64,000 bases of DNA, taken from the NCBI RefSeq assembly GCF_963576615.1, contig NC_088708.1, positions 4,526,001-4,590,000 of the forward strand, given 5' to 3'. Source of the stretch: Watersipora subatra. Its lineage: Eukaryota; Bryozoa; Gymnolaemata; Cheilostomatida; Watersiporidae. How positions within the stretch are numbered: position 1 is the first letter of the stretch; every line of letters begins with the position of its first letter. This document shows, piece after piece, positions 39,401-50,016 of this stretch. A model generated the notes under the pieces. It searched no databases and had not been told where the DNA came from. It worked only from the letters and a program-made list of their open reading frames with translations. Both the position numbers and the translations under genes were made by a program.

Positions 39401-42400
39401 AGGACTGAGCAGCACGCATCCGCATGAAAGTGAGAGTTTGATTACATACGTCTTGTGTGATGAGTTGATGAAATAGTGAGAGAGCGGCTGGTCCATATCC
39501 TGAAAGACTCTGTTCCACTTCTCATCGAATATGTTACATTCTTTACTGAGTAGATAGGCCAGTAGCCCTGTTACACACAGTCATAACATTTAGCGAGTTA
39601 CATGTCTCTAGAACCAACTAAAGGTTTTACGATGAGTTTTACAAAGTTTTATGAACCAACTATCTAGAAGATTGCACGGCTTGAGACTGAAGGAGGAACA
39701 TGCATAGTATCAATCAGGTATATAACTGCAAAAGATTCCCTTCCCTTTCGCTCTCCAATCTATCAACAACTACAGCTCTTGTCTTCCGTTGGACATCGGA
39801 TATATGATGTCAACTCCTTACACTATCTGTATAACAGGATCTAGCTCAGCCAACTCGGGGGCAGCGAATAGATTATCTGCTTAGTCACTGCACATATTTG
39901 ACAAATCCTAGCAAATATTTAATAATAGCGTAGTAATATAGAGTGAAACTTCTATCCTCTTAAACCAGTTTACCTATCAAGATAAATGTGACCTTCAAGA
40001 GACACATAGCACTGAGTCACTTCACCTGTGTGCCCACCTCATCACCTCCCACAGAATCAAACCATTATTTCGAAGGGTGTGAGCAAATTGTTAATGGGAA
40101 GTGTCAAATACCACAGCAAAAGTGTATCACAGCTACATATAAAACCACCACATCTTTCACAATAGTAACAATGTTACTCTCTTACCATCTACACCAAGCA
40201 GAAGTTTGGATTTGCCTTCTCGTGATGGCTCATATCGACTTATTAACTCTTCACACCTACGTTTACAGACGTCCACGACCTAAAAATACTCATATAGGTA
40301 TTCATAGATACATTCATAGATACATTCATAGATACATTCATAGATACATTCACAACTCATTAGAGACTTGAAGCAACATAAAAAGGTACGCAGGCAGCAT
40401 TAGGAGCCTAATAATGCATGGATGTTCATTTCCCTGCGGCCAAAGGACGGAGCTAGTCTAACGCATTTCGAATTCATAGCATGCGCCGTTTGCCAATACA
40501 TGTACATTTGCGTGTCACCTACCCTGTGCTAATCAAGACATTTCTACATTACAGAGTTTGATGAAAAAGCAAAGCTGGAGGCAGAGTATGTAAAGTGGCA
40601 AGATCTAGTTCAACACCATGCCAACATACCGACTCAGACGACAGCTCTATTAGCAAAGATCTGAGAGCATGATGGAAATCAATATGCAGCACATTTTGTA
40701 TGATGAGAGAGCAACCTAAATCATAGGAAACCCAGTGAACATCCTCTGAGTAGAATTCACTCACCCCTTGCTCGGTTTCCAGAAACAGCATAAGGTCTTC
40801 AGCATTCATGCAGTCACTGGAATTGCCATACCTCAAATCATCAGAATTGTATATTAAATTTACTTTATCAAACATTCTCCCAAGCTACGACAAAAACGCA
40901 GAGCATACCGCGTCTTTAGCAAGCTATCAGTTAGCAACTAAAAAAGAATAGATCTAATTTGAATGCGTAGATACCCGACTGCAATGAGCAACACGAGGCA
41001 GTTCACTAAATATAAAGGAAACAGAAAAGGATTCAGCCTGTGGCCAAGGCCGACGGCCCCTGAACTCACAGATTTACCTAAGCTGGCTTATAAACGTGGA
41101 AGGCTGTAGACAATTATATGATCATTATTCACAATAGCGAATATTAGAGCAATTACCTGCGCCACACCAGCGGCGCTAAACAGTATGCTAATTAGGTAAA
41201 GCGGAGAGGTAGGAGCTGCTAGATTCTTGGGCTTACACGGGAGACCGAAGATAAAAATGAGAACAGTTCCTTTGTTAATCCGCTCGGCAGACAGAATTTT
41301 TAATGCTCGCGCGTGTTGTAACATTGTTTATTCTGAATACAGAAACATCGACCGACCGGTTAAGAGATTTGTTAGAGCGGTGTGCCTTACCTACGTACAA
41401 AATGCAGCAATAAAAATAGAGTAGACAAAATGATTGCGTTAGCATCATCATACTTAGTCATTAGGAAATATATTTCTTGTCTGCTTGCCACATCTTTATA
41501 GAGGGAAACAAACTCCTGACAGGTAAGCAGTCCTTTACTGTGGGCCCTCTCGCCTGCGTATAGTTCCTGCAAACATTTCAGTAGTCATTGAGCAGTAATA
41601 GCGCATGGTACTAGCCCGGAGAATAAACCAACCAGAACGCGGCACAAACTCTACAAGCCGGAGGTTGCGAGTCCCTAGTACAATATTCATGAAGAGTTAG
41701 TTTATGATGGATGCACGCATTACCTATAAGGTTAGAAAATCGGACAGAAGGTAACTGAAGTTCATCCAATAACAAGTTAAGGTTACGCTTGTGAAATACT
41801 AGTAATAATGTCCGAGTGCCGACTTCATGAGTGTACCATAACAGCGGCACACAGATTGTATGAATAAAAATGTTGCTAATAAGCCTGCAGGTTAATTACA
41901 ACACTAAATATACCTTTCCTTACAGATAAATTTGTCGGTTTGTGTAAATATTTGATTTTTTCTCTAATATTTCGTGATGAAAGATAAATGTGAATGCGGG
42001 AGGTCGTTAGGCGAGCTTAAATTGAAACTATGCAGTACAAAACTGACAAGCACGCGCAATTATGATGCAATAATGGTGCAAATATAAGCCCGTGTAGACA
42101 GCAATGGAAAGGCATGCACACTCGCCAAATTGATACACATTTCCCTATTCAATGCCAGCAAACTCATATATTGCAATCACCAGATTAATTTGATGAGTAA
42201 CAAAAAATTTATTGCGGGATTACCAAAAGGTAGTTGAATATGAAACAAGAAGGCAGCTGAGCAGCGGTATTAGCTACAATCTACCAGGATATTAAAAGTT
42301 GCTCCTTAAGCAGACTCTGCACTAAAGGAAAATGCGGGCTGCCCTCAATGACACTACCGAGGTTCTACGGTGCTGGCTAACTAGACAAAAATTTGGATGC

Positions 42401-45400
42401 GTAATTTAGATACGAGGAGGGTAATGAATGATAGAGCATTCAGGATAGCTCTTTAGACTTTCCTGTCTTACTTTATTACATACAAACACAGCACAGCTAA
42501 AAATACCTGAGTAGCACTACGAAAGGCATTTGAGATGCATATTTAGACAGATGGTGTAATGAATTGCAAGGGAAATAACATTTGAAAAATTAAGCTATTA
42601 ACAAAGCTTGCACTGCAAAGGCGGCATATTACAATTACACAGCATGGTTTGTTTAATAACTCATATTTATAACTACTACATTTCGCTCAAGGTGACATGA
42701 AGAGCAGGCTGTGAGCACACGAGTGGCTAGGCTCTCTATGCTATGTTTCCATGACACGCATGAAGCGCATCATTCGGATTTGGAGTTGTGCTCGAGTTGC
42801 CTTACCGTGCGAATTAGGTGTTTCTAAAGACATTCACATGATGCGAATTGACTCCGGCGCCATGTTAAAAAAGGAAGGAATTGTACGCTATAAGTTAATA
42901 ATTAGCGACGCACATGTTAGCGACGCAAACGCGTGAAACCCGATTGAGAAAGGACAACGGAAGTATTGAAAATGTTTAAAATTGAACAGCTGGCGCGGTA
43001 TTTTAATGTGCATCATTCACAAGTGCTGTTTCCATTATTCGCAAGCGTGATAGATTCGATAAAGTTTTGCAAAACGCAAAATTCGCTTAGCTTGCCATTT
43101 CCACGATGCGGTTAACTTGCGGATCGGCTCAAATTTGCCAATCATACGTGCCATGGAAACACAGCGCATACTGCTGAGTGCAAAGAGATACACTCAATGA
43201 GATGAATAGCAAGATACCCTTCGCTGCCTTCAATAGCCAATGTTACTATATTGCCCGAGAATAATTTGCTTATCTAAGTGGAAGTAGCTGGGGTATAGAC
43301 CATTCCTTTACCACATAAAGGCCAGGTATTTTATCATTATTCTTTCGCTCATTTGAAAACGCTAACAAACAATACATCTGTTTATATTAGAAACATTCTA
43401 CGGTCATCCATAGTCATAATACACCAAATTATAACAAAAATGAGTTTACTTAAAATCAATTTTGCTACAAAAATTTCACCTTTTTGTGAAAAACCGTTTA
43501 GGCTTTTTGCTGAGATCAAAAGATTTTTTTTATAAAATTTAAGTAAGTGTGACTAAACTGCTTTCTTTTAATTATGTGAAAAGAATGACTTCCTCAAATA
43601 AATGAGTTCATTCGCTGATCACGGCCACCTGCTCACTTGCCAAAAACAAAGATAATAACCACACAACTTGTTTCTCAAACTGTTCAATTCAAATTATTCT
43701 CCACTCATTCAACGAGAGTGTTAGCAGAAGAGCAGATACATACATGTGTAGAAACAAGCCACACCAACCCCCAAGTATTGCCAAAACCGAAAGTGCACCA
43801 CACCACTTCTGAGAGTCAGCGTATTGAAGAAGTAATTGCCGCAAGGGCTGTCTAATCGGGTCAATGATGAAATGGTTTGCAAGCTAATGATAAAAAGGTC
43901 AGCAAAAACAGGTGCAATCAACCTGCCTTAAGTTTAAGTTTCATGTACTCGACATCTACAGCAGGGTTGAGGCTCATCACCATGGCGCCAGCCTGTTGCT
44001 CCCTCAGCAATTCATCGTATGATCCAGCCTCTTCCACAAACATCTCTACTAGCCATGTGAACATACCGAACATTAAGGAAAAGCAAAAGGGGTTCAAGGC
44101 GGAGGAGGCATGATATGACTCGGCAATAGAATATACAGAGTAAACTCAATCTGGCTGGTGGAAAGGTAAATTTGATGACATTGACAGAGGATTATTATGC
44201 GACTGAGCGGTCCTTGCACACGAGATTATTATAATACCTGAGCGAGTGACTAGCGGTATGAGGTGTCAAGTCGTACAGAAAAGATTATCTATCAAATACC
44301 ACCAAACATCGCTTGCCAATAGCCGTAGCCCAGAATCGAAGTTTAAGAGGAAAGCCTGTTCCTGTTATGAGTAGGCAGATGGCCTAATGAGTGATGATGA
44401 CAAGGGAATACTGAAGACATTTCATTTGATAAATGACTAGAGAGCGATTCAAAGGATATCGATCCCGAATGCTTGATTTTCTTCTTTCCGCAGCATCATC
44501 AAGACTCCCTTCCTCTGTAAGAGAGTACTTATTGTGAATGATAAGAAAATGGACACGCAATTAGAGTGTTGAGGTTGACTGCGTGTGAACACAGTGTGAT
44601 AAGAAGGATGTCAAGATAATGCTATGCTAGTTTCGAGTAGCCCTCTGGTGGAAAAGGGTTGTCTCAGGTCACGAGACTCCCTCTTTGGGCAGCGAGACCA
44701 CTGAACTTTTACACGAGCAGCGAGACCGCTGAACCTCTAGTCCGGTTGCCTGCGGTTTTAATTGGTGGGTTGATCAAACTTAGCGCTACCTTGGGGAGCC
44801 TCAAGGAAACCTTGGAGAGCCTCAAGGAAACCCACCTGCTACAATAACTAAAGTCAAATTACACTTTGCATTATACCTCGACATACGAGCTTAATACATA
44901 CGTTCTTGCACACAGCTTGTATGTCAATTAACTCGTGCCTCAAAGCACTATTTCCTATATAAAATAACTAACTACAAATTAATCTGTTACCATACTAGGA
45001 AAAACCACATAAAATAGGATATTGCGGTGAAAAATTGTGTTTTTAACTGTTGTAATTGAGTAGCTACGGTAGCATTACTATGTACACTACTGTAAGCATT
45101 TACCTTAGAGACGGACGTAGTGACTAACACTTTGAGAGAGACTTGACAGCAATGCTTTAGGTACACTAAAATTTTGTGACGATATGTAACAGAAACTTTG
45201 AATTTAACTTAAATGAATTTAGTTTCCTAAACAGACACTAGGAGCTGAGTTTTAATTTTTATTACTAAACTTCCTTTAATTTTGTCATCCTGATATTTTA
45301 TTACAATTTCCAGTTTGGCGGTTTTTGTCTCGCGTTCACTATAACTTTTAGCCACCCTTTTTAATACTTTTTTTCAAACTGATTTGAAAAGAAAGACCGA

Positions 45401-48400
45401 GTAACGCTATTTTCGAAAACGGCCTCTCGCATACTTGGACATACGATAGTCATCATGAATCGGCTCCTATTTCAAAGATTACTTGTATGTCAAGGAAGAA
45501 ACTTGCTCAAAACTCTGCTCGCATCTCAATTTTGTTGTATGTTGAGACACTCCTATGTCTAGGTGTGACTGTACATTGATAGTATTGTATTAGGGTATGT
45601 AGGGTATGTAGGTGACAAAACAAACAAACTCTATAACTACTACTAATTTTAAATGTGTAACATTTAAAATTTAAAATTCTAACATTTAAGCCTTTGAGTG
45701 TCAGGCTGCCCACCTTGACTTTGTACATCACGCTTAGTGATGAGATGGCTGAGACCAGCTAACCAGATGTTTGCTTCATCCGGTGTCTTTGCAATGAGAT
45801 CCAGAGAGGTATAATTGCTGCCGTAAAGGATAGTCAGCATGTACTCCTCCTGGCAGATGCACTCTATATCCTTGTTCTTGAGGCTGTCCAAACTCCGGCC
45901 TCCTTGAACCTCTTTGATTTGATTCACAACAACTACAAAATGATGTGTTGCTTTTCACAGCTGGGAACTTTGTCCTCCGCGTAAGATGACTTACCTTGCG
46001 TTGACAACACGCAAAGCTAATTCGCAACAGGATACATCAAATAAACCTTTTTGAATATGACAATTACATAATCATCACAAAACTCAGATACCAATGTATT
46101 GGAAATTAATGTAGCTAATCATTTGAAGTAATAATTCATGTACTAGTAGTAAGCAATATCTGACATAGAGCAACAGTCTGATTATCCGCTATAGTTATGA
46201 TGTTTATCTATTTATTCTACCAAATGAGAAGACATTTAGTGGGAATTACTGTGACGACGATACATGACTATAACATGTGCAATAATACATGATTATTAAC
46301 AACAAAACTGAATATATGTAATATATGACACTTGTGTATTATATTATAATCACAAGAATACCATGTAAATTTATAACTACCTTTTCATGTAATAAGTTAA
46401 ACACTAATGTTTGATTTATTATTACACATGTAACAACCATTAATGACTTTCATCGGTTGAAATCTTGAACCAAAATCTGTAACCATTAATTTTTTAGCCT
46501 TGACTCTCAAAAGAGTTTTGTACAGATGCGGCGGATTTGCCTAGGATAGATTCAAGCAGGATGTAAAGTTATCAAACCAAGCATTGACCTCTTATTAATT
46601 TATGAAGCTATTTAGACATTCATGGTCAATAATGCACTAGCGCTTTGTCTAACTACCGAGTTAGTCTATTCCATCAAAACTATCCTAAACCTATAAAGTA
46701 CAGTTCGGTTGATTGAAGCGAAGAGTGAGAGCAGTGCTTAGCTTACTCCCTATCTACTTATCTACGAGGAAATAATTGGACCATTACAGACGATTAGGCG
46801 AGGCAGCATGTCCCATAAACAACACAATCAAAGTTAGCTGAACAAAAATACAGATTCATCTCAACAATGATTTTCAGACCTACAGTTAACCTTACAGATT
46901 CCGTATTGGTAGATTTTAGTCACAATGTGAAGGATAACAATAATATACTAGTCTATTTTGTAATACGGTGTCAGGGTCATGTCTCGGATATGAAAGCTAA
47001 GAGCGATAAAAATGACGAATAGTTATCTCACTTTTGGACTTATTGTAGGATTTTGATGTGGGCATCCACCGGATCTCAGTCGAAGCATTATCCAACCAAT
47101 AGTAGCGCCGATATAGTCGGCCATTTGTTTTTAGCTTTGTTAATTCAGTACCTTCTTGCATGAGAGCTAGACAGTCTTTAGCTACAAGACAAGAAGGACA
47201 GCGATGAAAAGATCTTTTAAACAAACTTAAGTGAGTGTGAATACCCACTACATAGAGCCAAGTTTCATGCACGGCCCCCAACAAGCCTGCACACGACACT
47301 GACTTGTTAACTTATTGTATGCAAATGCTCACAATGGCCAACAACAATTAATATTAGAGAATGTTGGCTCTCGTATCAGCCATTTCCTTGTATTTATGTA
47401 AGCTAAGAACATCCTGTATTTTTCACCGAGTAATACAATATCATAATAAGGCTCTCCAGTACTATCACTCACCTGAAGAGCCTATTCTCTATCATTATAG
47501 GAGCTTCCAATATCAGTGATACTTCATGAGTGGTACAATGCATTCTCCGACCACCCATGGTTGTAGGAAGGTAAGTATACAGGTTGCATCAGACCAAAAG
47601 ATATATCCTATACTAACTAAACACTAGCGCTTAGCTTATCCGCGATAGGACGAACAAGAGGAGAATTAACCTAGTGGATACAAATGTCATAATAACCTTC
47701 CATAGCCTTACGCAAAAGTTATGCAAACTGCAACAATGTCAATCTATCTAGCAGCGGCTGGCTAGTGCAATGGTTGGGACTCCCAGCTGTATGACTTGAC
47801 TTGTATGTGTGTTCATAGTTTTTGCTAACATCATATGGTCAGCTATTGAGGTTATAGACAATGTAGTAAAGGGTAGTAGCAAATTAGGTAATACAAAGAA
47901 GCAGAGGTGTGGCATTTAGATAACAATAATCTCGTAAAAAAACAAATAGCTCAACAGAAAACTCATAGAGCTCTCTCATCAATGGGAAACAAATGATTAC
48001 CAGACTTAATGGCATTGCCAGCTGCAGTAGCTTTCTTTGGTTAAAAACAAGCTAGCCAACATGCGAAACTCATTGTCTTTGCGTTTAAAGATATGAAACT
48101 TACAAACTGTGAAAACAAAAAAACTTACAGTATGCTCATACCCAACACTTACGGAAGAGTGTTGAATCCCATGTTGAATCCCGCAAAATTCAGATTGATG
48201 CTAATCATAGCAAAATGCATAATAAATGTAAAACTAATGTCCATCATTTGCCATTCTTACAGTTCATATATCTTGTATGGCAATAAATTTACTAAAGTTC
48301 TATATTACATACATACTTAAAAAGCATTTCTAGCAAAATGTTAACCATTTGCTCTTTAACAATGTAACATTTATTGTTCAAATGTTGCTGCTCACAAAAT

Positions 48401-49512
48401 GTAAGCAAGGTTTACATATGCACATTACTAATGAACCATCTTTTATGGAATACACGGCCACTCATTTTTTAATACCCACATTGAAGAGGTGAACTCAGCC
48501 ACATAAATTTCAAACCAAAGTGGCAGTAAACCTTAACTAACAAAAGGCAGTTAGCCTTAACTAACCATATTTGAGTTGCCTTGTTTTTACAATGCAGACA
48601 GAGCCAACACTTTTGTTGGCTGCTCAAAGGAACCCACGTTTAGCAAGGCCTAGGGTAGAAGACACAAATATACAGATAGGCTTATATATTATTGTTAGAA
48701 ACGCAACTATTTCTAATGCATATTAAAAAATGAGCACTCAATACACTTAGTGTAGTGTGAATTATACTATTATGTAAATATAAAACGTACTTAGCTGTTA
48801 GTCGATTACTAGAAATTTGTTTCAAATGGATATAGATATGTCCTCGTCAGGTGATAAATTACGATGAAAATGTTATCACCTGATGAGAGCATATCTGTAT
48901 GTATCTGATAATCTGTATGAATCCATATGCAGGGTTGTAGGCCTATAGACGAACATATACGCATAAAGCAATACACGTATGAACACTAATCTATTCATGA
49001 ATACCTTGAGACGGCGCTATGCGCTCACAAACAAGATTCCGCAAATAATTTTTATATCTAATTGCGACTACATCAGATGTATACGAACCATTAGACACTC
49101 GACGATCTTCAGGCATCGAACAAAAACTGACGGACTTTTTTACTTTTTGTCGACTTGTCCGGTTAGACAAAATGCTAGGATGACGCTTAGGTTTGGATGA
49201 AAACCCGTTTCTGGGCACTTCATTTGTAGCACTATTCGTGTCTTGTGGCTCTTTATTGCCACCTGGTTCGGTAGAATATATAAAAGTTTCGTCTCCAGAT
49301 GCTGGTGATATAGTTCCTCCGCTTGTTGTGCTGTCGGTTTCTGTATCGGTCATTGTTACTGCAACGGAATCAACGATGTCACCTACAAAGCTATTGGAAT
49401 CTTCTAACGTTTTGCTAGGAAATTGTGAGTGTCTCTGAAACAAAGCTTCTTTTTCTTTGCTTGTAAAACTATGAGACACAGTCATATTGTTTCCAGTGAT
49501 GTTCTGTGCCAT
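27483..49512 (-). CDS. PLCL: Inactive phospholipase C-like protein (PLCL/PRIP), complete
   Basis: This is the PRIP scaffold, which binds inositol phosphates, PP1 and GABA-A receptor partners in vertebrates. Exons (high-low): 49512-49089, 47181-47032, 45932-45727, 44118-43923, 41553-41454, 40831-40765, 40279-40186, 39567-39450, 38979-38894, 38023-37906, 36817-36649, 35727-35626, 33890-33791, 33560-33375, 31734-31550, 30858-30720, 30610-30464, 29616-29522, 29355-29251, 28942-28757, 28291-28238, 27881-27789, 27635-27483. The sum is 3273 nt, 1090 aa (human PLCL1 1095), with all phases matching. Order: Ser-rich N-terminus with [12 protein letters not shown] (about 145-255, [15 protein letters not shown]); EF hands (260-410, [13 protein letters not shown]); X box (420-575); acidic linker; Y box (610-765, [13 protein letters not shown]); C2 (767-895, [10 protein letters not shown]); helical C-terminus. 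Catalytic positions are altered: Arg496 replaces the second His and Lys451 replaces a calcium-binding Asn. The start of exon 4 is least certain. Confidence 0.93.
29735..30498 (-). repeat. 37-bp minisatellite built on a PLCL splice donor
   Basis: About 20 copies of a 37-bp unit (minus strand: TATACCTTGCCCTTCACATG, then CATGAGTACCG/GTATGT). The first copy in transcript order holds the true end of PLCL exon 17 ([11 protein letters not shown], ending 30464) and its GTATGT donor. Most later copies keep a CCG/GTATGT junction. Copies at the far end (29735-29810) are diverged. The array fills most of the intron to exon 18. Confidence 0.9.
32405..32990. repeat. 29-bp minisatellite in a PLCL intron
   Basis: About 20 head-to-tail copies of CCTGTCTATTGACTACTTAC plus CTACCTAGA, with single-base variants (TATACC, CTAGTTACC) spread among them. 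It lies between exons 14 and 15. Two variants recur in a regular pattern, which suggests multi-unit duplication. Confidence 0.93.
37391..37489. repeat. 12-bp tandem repeat in a PLCL intron
   Basis: About eight near-identical copies of TTTATATGTAGG lie between exons 10 and 11. The uniformity suggests recent expansion. Confidence 0.93.
38552..38715. repeat. 32-bp minisatellite in a PLCL intron
   Basis: Five almost identical units beginning TTGGACAACAAGTGGTGTAG and ending TCACGAGATTGA/G lie between exons 9 and 10. The last base alternates between copies (GATTGA, GATTGG), as if dimers were copied. Confidence 0.92.
40292..40352. repeat. 12-bp tandem repeat in a PLCL intron
   Basis: About five copies of ATACATTCATAG begin 13 bases upstream (transcript sense) of the exon 7 acceptor, inside the region where the branch point should lie. 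Confidence 0.9.
42738..43170. mobile_element. MITE with inverted ends in a PLCL intron
   Basis: The left end TATGCTATGTTTCCATGACA and the reverse complement of the right end (TATGCGCTGTGTTTCCATGG) are inverted copies that continue with CACGCATGA / CACGTATGA. The 430-bp body has no transposase. No target duplication was established, so the superfamily stays open. Confidence 0.6.
44869..45571. mobile_element. Tigger/pogo-like non-autonomous element in a PLCL intron
   Basis: The right end, read as reverse complement, is CAGTCACACCTAGACATAGG. The left end (CATTATACCTCGACATACGA) is its diverged inverted copy. A TA follows the right end. The ends resemble CAGT..ACCTCG termini of Tigger/pogo-type elements. 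The interior shares a segment of about 110 bp (GAATTTAACTTAAATGAATT, then TTTTACTAAAC-like) with the element at 53039-53714. No transposase frame. It ends 156 bp from exon 3. Confidence 0.6.
48834..48896. repeat. Hairpin with 24-bp arms in PLCL intron 1
   Basis: AGATATGTCCTCGTCAGGTG (plus ATAA) pairs with 48873-48896 with about three mismatches across a 15-base loop. It is near exon 1; function unknown. Confidence 0.75.
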
Positions 49513-50012
49513 ATCTCATTCCTACTGTTGTCTCATGCTCTGCTTTACTAAGTTTTAATTCCATTGGCGTTTTAGCTTTCACGGCCAACCATAGACTGAG
49601 GTTACGACGATCACTTTTGCCAGCAGAGACGCCGCTAGGTTCTCGTAATGAGATAATATTTATGGCTAGCATATGATATCCTTAACCTGACGAACTCTTT
49701 TCTACGTAAAGTTCTAACTGTTGCCTAAAGATATCAGGGTTATGACACTTCCTGTTGCCAAAGTTCTAAAATCTGAACATTGGCATGAGCTGAAGGCTGG
49801 TATCCAATTAGCGCCGGTCAATATTTCTTTAGATTAGAACGTGCAACTTTCGGAGACTCGTTTTCGAAATCAACAAAACCGACACAAGTATTTTAAAGAA
49901 TAGCAAACAAATCGTCTTGCAAATAAAAAGTGGCTACGATTGTTAATGCCATTATTGTGATAGATCAAATTTACAGAATGCAGACCGCCTAAATGTTACA
50001 ATTTTTAATGCT
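49513..50012. promoter_or_regulatory. Shared 5' gap of PLCL and STK11
   Basis: The start codons of the divergent PLCL (49512, -) and STK11 (50013, +) lie exactly 500 bases apart, so both promoters and 5' UTRs must fit here unless upstream non-coding exons exist. This suits a bidirectional promoter. I see no confident TATA box. Confidence 0.5.
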
Positions 50013-50016
50013 ATGA
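49993..50016 (+). promoter_or_regulatory. Short uORF overlapping the STK11 start
   Basis: ATG at 49993 opens a frame of seven codons (MLQFLML, with a second in-frame ATG at 50008). Its TGA overlaps the STK11 start as ATGA (50013-50016). If transcription starts upstream, ribosomes finishing the uORF would stop on the main start codon, a layout that can allow re-initiation. The transcription start is unknown. Confidence 0.4.

Noticed and set aside
40549-40875. A 108-residue minus-strand frame as a whole gene
   Set aside because: Only 40765-40831 is PLCL exon 6; the rest continues past a strong GTGAGT donor into intron.
44118-44170. Alternative start of PLCL exon 4 at 44071 (acceptor after GGCTAG)
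   Set aside because: It would drop the conserved Trp-Leu before the first EF hand; 44118 keeps it and fits the phase, though this edge stays uncertain.
47760-47840. tRNA gene or SINE head (GGCTAGTGCAATGGTTGGGA)
   Set aside because: An A box-like stretch exists but no B box or cloverleaf could be found.
27483-49512. An active PLC-delta enzyme
   Set aside because: The second catalytic His is Arg and the first His is followed by Lys; the PH, EF and C-terminal sequence match PLCL better.
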